A stretch of DNA of 64,000 bases from CAXTEJ01 sp964243295 (GCA_964243295.1 CAXTEJ010000002.1:62001-126000), one strand, 5' to 3'; shown: positions 9,340 to 16,937, counted from the stretch's first letter. A program made the numbers and translations. The notes: generated by a model not told the origin, from the letters alone.

Positions 9340-11004
9340 CTAGTACGTGCGCAGGCCGAGCCGAGCGAGGGGTTCGACGAGCTCCCGCTCCTCGTAGGCG
9401 AGGTGGGACAGCAGGGTGTCGCTGAGCCGGTCGACGGCAGTGCGCAGGGCGGTCAGGCCCCCGGGGTCGGAGACGAGGGCGACCAGGGCTTGATCGACGG
9501 CCTCGAGGACCCCGTGGATGGTGAGGTGCTCGCTCTCGAGCCGCTCGATGACGGGTGCGAGCCGCGGGTCGCCCCGCACGAGGTGCGGGAACATCGCCTG
9601 GTCCTCCAGGGTGTGGTGCATCGTGACGACCCGGCAGTACGACTCGCAGTAGGTGCCGAGCGTCCAGTTGTTCTGGCGCAAGGTCATCGTGCTGATGTGG
9701 GAGCGGGCCGAGCCGACCCCCCGCGTGCCGGCGGCGACCTGCTCGATGAGGGCGTCGATCTGGGCGAGCTCGGCCCGCAGGTGGTCGTGCACCTGGATCA
9801 GCTCATGGGCGCTGGCGCGCTCGTGGGGGGTGTAGCTGCGTCGGGGGTCCGGTACGGGTCCGGAGGGCCGACTGGTCTCGTCCCACGCGGCCGTGCTGCT
9901 GCGGCGACTGCCGTCGTCGGGTGTGGGGTGGACGTCGAGCGCGCCGCTGATGGCAGCCGGACGGCGCGGCGCCGGCGAAGCGCGCCTGGTGGCGGCCGGT
10001 GCAGCCGGCACGCTGGTCGTGCTGGTCGTGCCGGTCGTGCCGGTCGTGCTGGTCGTGCCGGTCGTGCCGGTCGTGCTGGTCGTGCTGGTCGCGTTCGTCG
10101 TGCTGGCGCCGCCTGCACCTCGTTCGGCGTCCACGAGCTCGCGAACCGCGGGGACGACGTCGCCGGCGAACACGCGCAGGTCCGCGGGGTCGTCGCTGCC
10201 CAGGATGAAGGCGCTGATGCCATCGCCGAGAGCCAGGTCGGCCAGCTCCTGCGCCCACTGCTCGGCCGGGCCCTGCAGCCGACCGCGTCCGGTCGCGGTG
10301 AACTGGCCGGTGATGTTGAGCAGCCGCCGGACGCCCTCCGGACGACGGCCGGCCTCGGCCGCGGCCTCGTCGATGGCGGCGTTGCCGGCGCGCAGGTCGC
10401 CGGGCTGCAGGAGGCCCAGCGACGGCAGCCACCCGTCGGCGAGGCGGCCGGTCACCGCCAGCATCTTCGGCTTGTAGGCGCCCAGCCAGATCTCGACCGG
10501 GTGGGCCGGAGCCGGGCCGCGCTTGGCGCCGACCACGCCGTGGTACGCGCCCTCGACGCGGACGCCCCCTGGCGTGTCGACGTCCCAGAGCTGCCGGATG
10601 ACGCCGATCGCCTCCTCCAGCGCCTGCACGGCCTGTCCCGGAGCCAGCCGACGACCGCCCATCGCCTCGATCGCGTCCCAGAAGGCACCGGCCCCGAGGC
10701 CCAGCTCGACCCGTCCGCCGCTGAGCAGGTCGAGGCTTGCGACGCTGCGGGCCAGCACGGCCGGCGGACGCAGCGGGAGGTTCGCCACGTTCGCGGCCAG
10801 ATGCACCCGGCTGGTGCGCGCGGCGACGAAGCTCAGCAGCGTCCAGGTGTCGAGGAAGCCGGGCTGGTAGGGGTGGTCCTGGAAGGTCACCAGATCGAGG
10901 CCGACCTGCTCGCTCAGCACAGCGAGCGCGACCGTCTCGGCGGGGGCCGCGTTCGACGGCGTCAGGAACGAACCGAATGACAGGGGGTGACCGTAGTCCG
11001 TCAC
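9340..11004 (-). CDS. Luciferase-like flavin monooxygenase fused to C-terminal hemerythrin domain
   Basis: 554 residues in three parts. Residues ~1-320 are an F420/FMN-dependent luciferase-like oxidoreductase: the start GHPLSFGSFLTPSNAAP, then FQDHPYQPGFLDTW and LDLLSGGRVELGLGAGAF are family hallmarks. Residues ~325-420 are a low-complexity linker of Thr/Ser/Gly then Ala/Pro/Arg. Residues ~420-554 are an HHE hemerythrin domain with likely metal ligands in VHDHLRAEL, TMHHTLEDQAMFPHL, ESEHLTIHG and HLAYEERELVEP. The GTG at 11004 is preferred because it begins the conserved N-terminus; upstream in-frame codons are not conserved-looking. Its GTG overlaps the stop of an 8-codon ORF that has a strong Shine-Dalgarno sequence. 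The fusion probably links a flavin reaction to a di-iron O2- or NO-sensing module (inference). Confidence 0.85.
   Translation of the reverse strand: MTDYGHPLSFGSFLTPSNAAPAETVALAVLSEQVGLDLVTFQDHPYQPGFLDTWTLLSFVAARTSRVHLAANVANLPLRPPAVLARSVASLDLLSGGRVELGLGAGAFWDAIEAMGGRRLAPGQAVQALEEAIGVIRQLWDVDTPGGVRVEGAYHGVVGAKRGPAPAHPVEIWLGAYKPKMLAVTGRLADGWLPSLGLLQPGDLRAGNAAIDEAAAEAGRRPEGVRRLLNITGQFTATGRGRLQGPAEQWAQELADLALGDGISAFILGSDDPADLRVFAGDVVPAVRELVDAERGAGGASTTNATSTTSTTGTTGTTSTTGTTGTTSTTSVPAAPAATRRASPAPRRPAAISGALDVHPTPDDGSRRSSTAAWDETSRPSGPVPDPRRSYTPHERASAHELIQVHDHLRAELAQIDALIEQVAAGTRGVGSARSHISTMTLRQNNWTLGTYCESYCRVVTMHHTLEDQAMFPHLVRGDPRLAPVIERLESEHLTIHGVLEAVDQALVALVSDPGGLTALRTAVDRLSDTLLSHLAYEERELVEPLARLGLRTY
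10016..10105 (-). repeat. 9-bp tandem repeat encoding the Ser/Thr/Gly linker
   Basis: On the + strand ten consecutive 9-base units of GTCGTGCTG or GTCGTGCCG (the ninth diverged to GTCGCGTTC) encode TTS and TTG triplets in the linker of the monooxygenase-hemerythrin fusion. Because the unit is a multiple of three, copy-number change alters linker length without a frameshift. Confidence 0.85.
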
Positions 11005-11027
11005 GGTCGGCTGCCGAGGCTGGTCAT
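11001..11027 (-). CDS. Eight-codon leader minicistron MTSLGSRP
   Basis: ATG at 11027 is preceded by GGAGGAG at 11035-11041 with a seven-base spacer, a much better initiation site than anything in front of the long gene. It encodes MTSLGSRP and stops at 11001-11003, overlapping the GTG start of the monooxygenase-hemerythrin gene as GTGA. Most likely the ribosome loads here and re-initiates on the main gene. An alternative is a single-base sequencing error that split one N-terminus. Confidence 0.5.
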   Translation of the reverse strand: MTSLGSRP

Positions 11028-11113
11028 GATGTCGCTCCTCCAAGGGGGCGGTCCCCGAGCCGGCGAGCGGCTTCGAGGACGTGGTGACTGTGCGGACTGG
11101 GACGCGGTGGTCG

Positions 11114-11713
11114 TCAGGGTGCGACTGGTGACCGGCTTCGGGAGCGCGGAGCAGGAGGGAGGTGCAGGAGCAGGTCGAGGTCGTCGAACGCCGCGGCGAG
11201 GTGAGCTGCGAAGCTGCGCGGCGAGCCGGCGAGCCACTCGCGCCTGGCTCGGGTGAGCACCCCGATGCCGCAGGTGGCAGCCAACGACGCCAGGGGCTCA
11301 GGGGTGCCGCGGCGTTCGAGCGCGTCGGCAACCGTCTGGGTGAGGTGTGCCGCTTTTGTGGCCTCCCGCTCTCGCAGCTCCGGTGTCGCGGCGATCACCC
11401 GGTGCTGGCGCGCCTGGAGGTCGCGGTCGTCCTCGACGCGCGAGGCGAGCGAGGAGAAGGCGTGGCGCAGCACCTCCAGCGGCGCCAGGTCGGGCGCCTC
11501 GGCCACGGCGACGGCGAACGACGCCCGCAGGGCGGCTTCGCCGTCGAAGACCACCTCTCGCTTGTCAGCGAAGTGGCGGAAGTAGGTGCGCTCGGTGACT
11601 CCGGCGAGCAGGGCCACCTCAGCGGTTGTCGTCCTCTCGAACCCCCGGTCGGCGTACAGCTCCAGTGCCGCGTTGCGCAGCCGCAGCCTCACGTCCTTCC
11701 TGCTGCCGGCCAT
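11114..11713 (-). CDS. TetR-family transcriptional repressor
   Basis: 199 residues. The N-terminal helix-turn-helix (residues ~10-58) contains TTAEVALLAGVTERTYFRHF, standard for TetR proteins; the C-terminal ligand domain resembles the MftR-like C-terminal group found on actinobacterial TetRs. ATG at 11713 lies six bases after a -10 box and lacks a Shine-Dalgarno sequence, so the mRNA is probably leaderless. It is divergent from the NAD(P)-binding gene at 11819, and the 105-base gap holds two related palindromes, so autoregulation and control of the partner are likely (inference). The ligand is unknown. Confidence 0.9.
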   Translation of the reverse strand: MAGSRKDVRLRLRNAALELYADRGFERTTTAEVALLAGVTERTYFRHFADKREVVFDGEAALRASFAVAVAEAPDLAPLEVLRHAFSSLASRVEDDRDLQARQHRVIAATPELREREATKAAHLTQTVADALERRGTPEPLASLAATCGIGVLTRARREWLAGSPRSFAAHLAAAFDDLDLLLHLPPAPRSRSRSPVAP

Positions 11714-11719
11714 GTTCCG

Positions 11720-11725
11720 AGTCTA
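11720..11725 (-). promoter_or_regulatory. -10 box of leaderless tetR transcript
   Basis: Read on the minus strand this is TAGACT, six bases before the tetR ATG at 11713. The palindrome at 11731-11757 lies immediately upstream and would cover the polymerase site. Confidence 0.5.
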
Positions 11726-11730
11726 TCGCC

Positions 11731-11757
11731 GGCTATCGACAGTCGCTGTCGATAGCC
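11731..11757. promoter_or_regulatory. Perfect 12-bp inverted repeat, probable TetR operator 1
   Basis: GGCTATCGACAG at 11731-11742 and its exact reverse complement at 11746-11757 are separated by three bases. It sits between the divergent tetR and oxidoreductase promoters and overlaps the -35 hexamer of the + strand promoter. Confidence 0.75.
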
Positions 11758-11764
11758 GTATCGT
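11736..11764 (+). promoter_or_regulatory. SigA-type promoter for the NAD(P)-binding gene
   Basis: The -35 TCGACA (11736-11741) and -10 TATCGT (11759-11764) are 17 bp apart. Both elements fall inside the two palindromes, giving a direct repression mechanism. Confidence 0.55.
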
Positions 11765-11779
11765 CAGTGACTGTCGATA
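11759..11779. promoter_or_regulatory. Imperfect palindrome, probable TetR operator 2
   Basis: TATCGTCAG (11759-11767) faces CTGTCGATA (11771-11779) across three bases; eight of nine positions pair, with the same half-site and spacer as operator 1. It covers the -10 box of the rightward promoter. Confidence 0.65.
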
Positions 11780-11818
11780 GGCGATGACGGGCGTGAGCGA
11801 CATCGAGGGGAGACGGGC

Positions 11819-12436
11819 ATGAAGGTTCTCGTGGTGGGTGCGGCCGGCAAGACCGGGAGGGCGGTCGTCGAGCGAGCGGTGGCGGAGGGGCACGAGGTCA
11901 CCGCCTTCGTGCACAGCACCGCGAGCTTTGACCCAGGCGTCCAGGTGCGCGCCGGCGATGCCAGCGACATGACCGCGATCGCGGCGGCTCTCGAGGGTCA
12001 GGACGCCGTGATCGACACGGTCGGCGGCAAGACGCCGTACCGTCGCACCACTCTCGAGGCGGACGTGGCCGCGGGCATCGTCGTGGCGATGCAGCGGCTC
12101 GGCGTCCGCCGGCTCGTGGTCACCTCGTCGGTCGGTGTCGGCGACAGCACGGCGCACACCCCGCCCACCGTCCGCCTCGTGGTGGCGACCTACCTGCGAG
12201 GCTCGACCGCCGACAAGACGGCGATGGAGTCGATCGTGCACGACAGCGGCCTGGACTTCGTGATCACGCGCCCCGCCGTGCTGACCGACGAGCCCGCCAC
12301 CGGCGACATCCACGTCCTGTCCGCCGGCAGCCGCGAGAAGGCCCGGACCGTGACGCGCGCGGACCTCGCGGACTTCCTGGTCGCGTCGCTCACGAGCGAC
12401 GAGCACCTCGGCCGGGCCGTCACCCTCACCGGCTGA
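11819..12436 (+). CDS. NAD(P)-binding Rossmann-fold (NmrA/SDR-like) protein
   Basis: 205 residues, an atypical short-chain dehydrogenase fold. The dinucleotide motif GAAGKTGRAVVERA is at residues ~7-20, followed by AGDASD and TSSVGVGD segments as in NmrA-like and SDR_a5 proteins. A YxxxK active site is not evident, so it could be a redox sensor or an NAD(P)H-dependent reductase. ATG at 11819 follows GAGGGGAGACGGGC. It is divergent from tetR, whose two likely operators overlap its promoter, so it is presumably the repressor's main target. Confidence 0.82.
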   Translation: MKVLVVGAAGKTGRAVVERAVAEGHEVTAFVHSTASFDPGVQVRAGDASDMTAIAAALEGQDAVIDTVGGKTPYRRTTLEADVAAGIVVAMQRLGVRRLVVTSSVGVGDSTAHTPPTVRLVVATYLRGSTADKTAMESIVHDSGLDFVITRPAVLTDEPATGDIHVLSAGSREKARTVTRADLADFLVASLTSDEHLGRAVTLTG

Positions 12437-12463
12437 TGACATCCGCTCAGGGCACACGAGGTG

Positions 12464-13309
12464 CTACAGCCGGGATGCCACCGAGCGCACATGCAGCTGG
12501 CACCAGGTGCGCCACGGCGACCAGGCTGTGGCGATGGCGGCCAGCTCGTCGGCAGTCGCCGGGTGGCCGAGGCCGTAGAGGTCGCCGACGGTCGCGTTGA
12601 GCTCGGTGATGGTCCCAGCCATGTAGTCCCGGTGACCCAGCGCCCGGACCACGACGATGGCGGAGGAGAAGGGCCCGATCCCCTGCAGCTGCTCGAGCTG
12701 GGCCCGGGCCTCGCTCGGGCTCAGCGCGGCCAGTACGACGGTGTCGAGCTTGCCGTCGAGTGCCGCCCGGGCGATGGCTTGGAGGCGTTGACGTCTGACC
12801 GGGTCGAGGCCCGGGACCGGGTCGGGGTCGAGAAGATGGGCGGGCGGCGGCAGGCAGACGACGTCCCGCCCGGTGATGGTGAGGACGGTGCCCGCGTTCT
12901 GCGCCAGGTGCGTCCGCATCCGGCGTGCCTGCGCCGATGATCGCCTGGCGTTGAGGATGCAGAACGCGGCTGCTTCGTAGGCCGAGTGCAGCTGTGGCGG
13001 ACGCAGCCCGGGCGCGAGTGCCTGCAGACGCCCGATGATCGGGTCACGGGCACCGACGTCAACGAAGCCGGTGGCGTCGACGTCGAGCCCGAGGATGCGT
13101 TGCACCTGGGGCCGGTCCACGGCCTCGCCGACGACGTGGACGGCGGCTGCGTCCTGCGTCACATGGACCCCGGTCGGTTCCCAGGTGCCGTCGCGGCAGA
13201 ACGCGATCCGCATGCTCTGGGGCTCAACGGGCTCGGGCTCGCGGTCGATGAAGCTGAACTGCGCTGACTCGTCGAGGTTGAAGGGCCCTTGCGGGACGAT
13301 GCTGTACAT
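12464..13309 (-). CDS. AlkA-like HhH-GPD DNA glycosylase family protein
   Basis: 281 residues. The C-terminal half carries the helix-hairpin-helix LEQLQGIGPFSSAIVVVRAL as in AlkA-type 3-methyladenine glycosylases, which excise alkylated bases. The position of the AlkA catalytic Asp, about 22 residues after the GIG of the hairpin, reads AGTITELN and lacks Asp; a nearby Glu is the only acidic residue. The protein may be altered in catalysis or may bind DNA only. ATG at 13309 is chosen for its conserved-looking start. It lies 86 bases after the DUF5131 gene on the same strand, probably one transcript. Confidence 0.75.
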   Translation of the reverse strand: MYSIVPQGPFNLDESAQFSFIDREPEPVEPQSMRIAFCRDGTWEPTGVHVTQDAAAVHVVGEAVDRPQVQRILGLDVDATGFVDVGARDPIIGRLQALAPGLRPPQLHSAYEAAAFCILNARRSSAQARRMRTHLAQNAGTVLTITGRDVVCLPPPAHLLDPDPVPGLDPVRRQRLQAIARAALDGKLDTVVLAALSPSEARAQLEQLQGIGPFSSAIVVVRALGHRDYMAGTITELNATVGDLYGLGHPATADELAAIATAWSPWRTWCQLHVRSVASRL

Positions 13310-13395
13310 GGTGACTCCAGCTGCCCGTGACTCGGCAGGCTCGTGGTGGGGTGGCCGGTGGGAAAGGGGCGCCCGTGGCGCCGTTCGGACGGGGA

Positions 13396-14139
13396 TCAGG
13401 CCTCGACGAGGGCGTGGGGGAGCTCGTTCCACTCGCGACCGTCGAGCTCGCGTCCGAGGGAGCGCGACCGCACGCCGCTCCACTGCTTGAAGTAGAACGG
13501 GACGCCGGCGACCTCGGCCTGGTCGCGCAGACTCCTGAGCCAGTCCGGGTCCATCGGCCGCGCTCCGCGTCCGGCTTCGCCGGCGACGGTGACCCACCCG
13601 ATGCCCGACAGGTCGAGGTCGTCGAGCGGGCCGATCAGCGGCTCGCAGAACAGCATCCGGACCGGTGCGGGGATCGTGCGCAGGTCCTCGAGCCGGTGCA
13701 GCACCTTCTGCTCCTCGACCGACACCCCCAGCCACACGTTGGGCGGCCAGTCGATGGTCCGGGCGAGCGCGCGGGCGCGTGCCGGACGCTTGGTCAGCAG
13801 CCAGAACGTGTGCTGCGGCGCGGCGGCCATGACGGCGAACACCTGTCGCAGGAAGTCCATGGGCACCCGGGCGTGGAACAGGTCGCCCATGGACGACACG
13901 AACACCACCCGAGGCCGCTTCCAGCGCGCCGGTTGCAGTAGCGCGGAGGGGTGCCAGGCGATGCCGAACCCGGGGCCGGAGGTGCGGGGGTCGCCGTCCG
14001 TCTGGTACTTCTCCTGCCCGAACGCCTTGAGCCGCTTGGACAGGCGCAGGGCGTAGCAGTTGTCGCACCCGGCGGAGATCTGGTCGCACCCGGTGACGGG
14101 GTTCCAGACGACGGTGGTGAGGTTCTCGGTGAGCTGCAC
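13396..14139 (-). CDS. DUF5131 (phage Gp37/Gp68-like) family protein
   Basis: 247 residues. The N-terminus VVWNPVTGCDQISAGCDNCY carries the closely spaced cysteines of the DUF5131 family (phage Gp37/Gp68), and WLLTKRPARARALA, WLGVSVEEQ and GEAGRGARPMDPDWLRSLRD are other family landmarks. Members are found in phages, mobile elements and chromosomes; the cysteine pattern suggests an iron-sulfur centre, but biochemistry is not established. It is upstream of the glycosylase-like gene, suggesting a shared nucleic-acid-related role (inference). ATG at 14139 begins the family's conserved start. Confidence 0.82.
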   Translation of the reverse strand: MQLTENLTTVVWNPVTGCDQISAGCDNCYALRLSKRLKAFGQEKYQTDGDPRTSGPGFGIAWHPSALLQPARWKRPRVVFVSSMGDLFHARVPMDFLRQVFAVMAAAPQHTFWLLTKRPARARALARTIDWPPNVWLGVSVEEQKVLHRLEDLRTIPAPVRMLFCEPLIGPLDDLDLSGIGWVTVAGEAGRGARPMDPDWLRSLRDQAEVAGVPFYFKQWSGVRSRSLGRELDGREWNELPHALVEA

Positions 14140-14164
14140 TGGTGGGCTCCTAGTCGGACGTCGG

Positions 14165-14748
14165 TCAGGTCTGGTCGGTGGGCGTGCCCAGCGCGGCGGC
14201 CAGGACGTCGCGCACGGGGGTGGGTGGGCGGCCCAGCAGCCGCGGCAGCGTCGGGTCGACGGCTGCGAGCTCGCCGCGGCGGCTGGCGCGGAACATGCCG
14301 AGGAGCAGGTCCGCGGCGGGCGGTGGGGCGCCCTGCGCGAGGAGGCCTGCGTGGTAGTCCTCGTCGGGTACGACTCGGCGGGTCACGGTTCGGCCGGTCA
14401 GCTCCGACACGATCTGGCAGACCCCCCCGCCATGTCGATGGCCTCGGTGGCCGTCAGCGCGCGCGTGAGCTCGTCGAGCTCGGGCCGGTCGGGCTCGAGC
14501 AGCGCGAGCACGGCTGCGTCGCGCCGGCGGCCTGGGCCGCTGTGATCGCAGCGAGGTTCCGGTCGTGGTGGGGGGTGACGTCCTCGGTGACCATGCCGCG
14601 GTGCAGGACGCGGTCGCCGAGGACGCCGTCGTGGTCGGCCCGACAGTGCCGGGCTCAGCGCCGCCAGGAGCGCGGAGACGTCGCGCGGGGACGTGCAGGT
14701 GACGACTGCGACCTGATGGTGCTGATCGAGCCGAGCAGAAGTGCTCAC
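14165..14748 (-). pseudogene. Decayed NmrA/QorB-like NAD(P)-binding oxidoreductase
   Basis: The C-terminal ~80 codons (from 14410) read cleanly as an NmrA/QorB-type end: SELTGRTVTRRVVPDEDY, then DPTLPRLLGRPPTPVRDVL. Upstream coding sense is spread over several frames: GTG at 14748 gives VAVVTCTSPRDVSALLAAL, another frame gives VLHRGMVTEDVTPHHDRNL, and a third gives PDRPELDELTRALTATEAID. The central part expected of a ~280-residue protein is also missing. This is a frameshifted and internally deleted remnant. It is divergent from the TetR gene at 15008 and was probably that repressor's target. Confidence 0.7.
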
Positions 14749-14840
14749 ATGCGTGCTCCTGGCAGGGGACGAACCGGCGTCATCAGACCTGAGCAGTGAC
14801 GACCTCGGCGCTACCGGACTCGGAGGTCCGGTTCCCCACA

Positions 14841-14869
14841 ACGGTGGCACGGTGCGTCGGAGCTGTCAA
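14841..14869 (-). promoter_or_regulatory. Promoter remnant of the NmrA-like pseudogene
   Basis: On the minus strand a perfect -35 TTGACA (14864-14869) is followed after 17 bp by CACCGT (14841-14846) as -10. The direct repeats CGGAGGTCCGGTT (14821-14833) and CGGAGGTCCAGTT (14877-14889) flank it and are candidate binding sites for the neighbouring TetR. Confidence 0.45.
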
Positions 14870-15007
14870 GCGGATGCGGAGGTCCAGTTTCTGTGGCATG
14901 CTGGCTGCACCGCGCTGGGCACCGTCCACCCCGCACCAGCCAGGTCGGACCGGCCAGCGAAGGCACGATGCGCGGACCTGACCGCCACGACGAGGGGAAG
15001 CAGGCAC

Positions 15008-15574
15008 ATGACCAGCACGTCCCGCCCCCTGCGCGCAGACGCCCGCCGCAACCGCGACCGCATCCTGTCCTCGGCGCGCGAGCTGTTCGCCCGATCCGGC
15101 CCGCAGGCGCAGATGGATGAGGTCGCCGCCCACGCCGGCGTCGGTCTCGGCACCCTGTACCGGCGGTTCCCGACCAAGGAGGCCCTGGTGACCGCCATGG
15201 TGCAGGAGCGGTTCGAGTCGTTCGTCGCCATCGCCCGCGCGGCCGAGGACGTCGAGGACCCGTTCGAGGCGCTGGTGGCCGTCATGCGCGGCCACAACCA
15301 GGCCGCGCAGGACGACGCCGTCTTCCAGCTCGCGATGATGCAGCTCGACACCTTCCACTGGGAGGGCATCGAGGAGCAGAAGGCCGCGGTGGGCGAGAGC
15401 GTCACCCGGATCCTGAACCGCGGCAAGGCCGCCGGAGTCCTTCGGGACGACCTGACCTTCGACGACTACACGATGATCATGGGAAGCATCACCGCGACCA
15501 TGCACTACCGCTACAGCTCCGCCGGCTGGGAGCGGCACATGCTGCTGGTCCTCGAAGGTCTGCGTCAGCGCTGA
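15008..15574 (+). CDS. TetR-family transcriptional regulator
   Basis: 188 residues. The helix-turn-helix spans residues ~12-60 with MDEVAAHAGVGLGTLYRRFP; the C-terminal domain resembles the SbtR-like group of actinobacterial TetRs (HNQAAQDDAVFQLAM). ATG at 15008 is in a purine-rich context (GGGGAAGCAGGCAC). The gene looks intact, yet the genes on both sides are broken: the divergent NmrA-like gene and the downstream MFS remnant. It may be a surviving regulator without functional targets, or it may act elsewhere. Confidence 0.88.
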   Translation: MTSTSRPLRADARRNRDRILSSARELFARSGPQAQMDEVAAHAGVGLGTLYRRFPTKEALVTAMVQERFESFVAIARAAEDVEDPFEALVAVMRGHNQAAQDDAVFQLAMMQLDTFHWEGIEEQKAAVGESVTRILNRGKAAGVLRDDLTFDDYTMIMGSITATMHYRYSSAGWERHMLLVLEGLRQR

Positions 15575-15650
15575 CCACACCGCCTGACACCACCTGAGCC
15601 CCACCCCCTGCCGGGCCGTTCCGGCCCGAGCCCCCACACCTCGAGCCGGA

Positions 15651-16583
15651 CGGCTGGACCTCCCGCTGGTGCTCGGGTCGTTCACCCTCAGTGCCGTGCT
15701 GCTGGCCGTCTTCGTCCTGGTCGAGCACCGCACCCATGACCCGCTGCTCCCGCTGTCGGTGTTCAGGCTGCGCGACCTGAGCGTCGGCAACGTGGTCAAC
15801 ATCGCCCTGGGGGCGGTGCAGCTCACGACGTTCTTCCTGCTCACCCTGTACCTGCAGCAGGTCCGCGGGGACAGTGCGCTGCGCTCCGGTCTGGCCTACC
15901 TGCCGCTGGCCGTGGCCGCCTTCGTCGGCAGCGGGGTGTGCTCCTCACTCCTGCCCAGGGTCGGTGCCCGGCTGCCGCTCGTCAGCGGCATGACCCTGCT
16001 CGGCGCTGGACTGTGGTGGTGCTCCCTGCTCGGGGCGGACCAGAGCTTCCTTACCGGCTTCGTGCCCGCGACCGTGGTCCTCGGGCTGGGCCTCGGCATG
16101 GCTGCGGTAGCGGTGCTGTCCGCCGCCACGCAGGACCTGGGCGGCGAGGGAGAGTCCGGACTGGCGTCCGGCCTGGTCAACACCACCCAGCAGGTCGGCG
16201 GCGCCGTGGGCCTGGCCGTGCTGAGCACCTTCGCCTTCGACCGGGCCGACGAGCTCGCCGGCGCGGGGACGTCGTTCCCGTCCGCTCTGCTCGAGGGGCT
16301 CTCACTGGCCCTTCGCGTCGGCGCCAGCCTCGCCCTGACCGGCGGGCTGATCGCCGTGGTGGGCCTGACCCGGCGACGCGCCACCACGGCCGCCGTGCCC
16401 GTCCCGGTGCAGGTCGCGCCGGCCGGCATCGGAGACCGGCTGCGACGCCTGGAGGAGCACCGCGGCGTGGTGCTCGAGCGCATGCGGCACACCGAGGACG
16501 AGCTGAGCGCCGTCGACGCCAAGATCGCCGACTACCGGGCGCTGACCGCCATCTGGAGCGAGCCTCCGGTGCGGCAGCCATGA
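15651..16583 (+). pseudogene. MFS drug exporter remnant fused to a MerR C-terminal tail
   Basis: The reading frame opens inside a DHA2/EmrB-like transporter: LVLGSFTLSAVLLAVFVLVE and THDPLLPLSVFRLRDLSVGN are the middle of a 14-helix protein, and helices up to the C-terminus follow. The first half is absent; upstream codons have no membrane character. After about residue 250 the sequence changes to RLRRLEEHRGVVLERMRH and VDAKIADYRALT, a coiled tail typical of MerR-family regulators. A deletion apparently joined the transporter to the end of a MerR gene. A GTG at 15669 could start a ~304-residue chimera, but no Shine-Dalgarno sequence is visible. Confidence 0.7.
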
Positions 16584-16937
16584 GGCGGCTGCTGGCCCGC
16601 AGCGGTATCGAGGTGAGCGCGCTCGGCGCGGGCACCTGGCAGATCGGTGCGCCGATGACGGCGGGCGGGCAGCAGTAGATGGGCTGGGGAGCCGGGCACG
16701 CCGGGAGCGTGCTCGGCCGGGCCCTCACGGGGCAGCACGACGCCCTCGTCTGGGCCACCAAGTGGGGCAGGACCTTCGACGGGAGCGGGCGTGACAGGAG
16801 CGGTTCGGACGCCACCCCCGCGCATGCCCGCCGGGCGGCTGAAGGCCCCGCTGCGACAGCGCAGGGCCCCCCTCAGACCCGACCAGCTGACGGCCGTGGA
16901 GGTGATCCTGCGGGGCGACCGCGGTCAGCCGGTGTAG
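16580..16937 (+). pseudogene. Aldo/keto reductase remnant
   Basis: ATG at 16580 overlaps the preceding stop (ATGA) and reads RRLLARSGIEVSALGAGTWQ, the canonical AKR N-terminus, then meets TAG at 16676. Directly after the stop another frame reads GAGHAGSVLGRALTGQHDAL and WATKWGRTFD, the next AKR segment. A third frame then ends with LRPDQLTAVEVILRG, resembling an AKR C-terminus. Roughly two thirds of the enzyme is missing. The last bases overlap the end of greA on the other strand. Confidence 0.65.

Noticed and set aside
10016..10105. Short tandem units resembling a repeat array such as CRISPR
   Set aside because: The units are contiguous 9-mers without spacers and are in frame within a protein linker; no cas genes are present.
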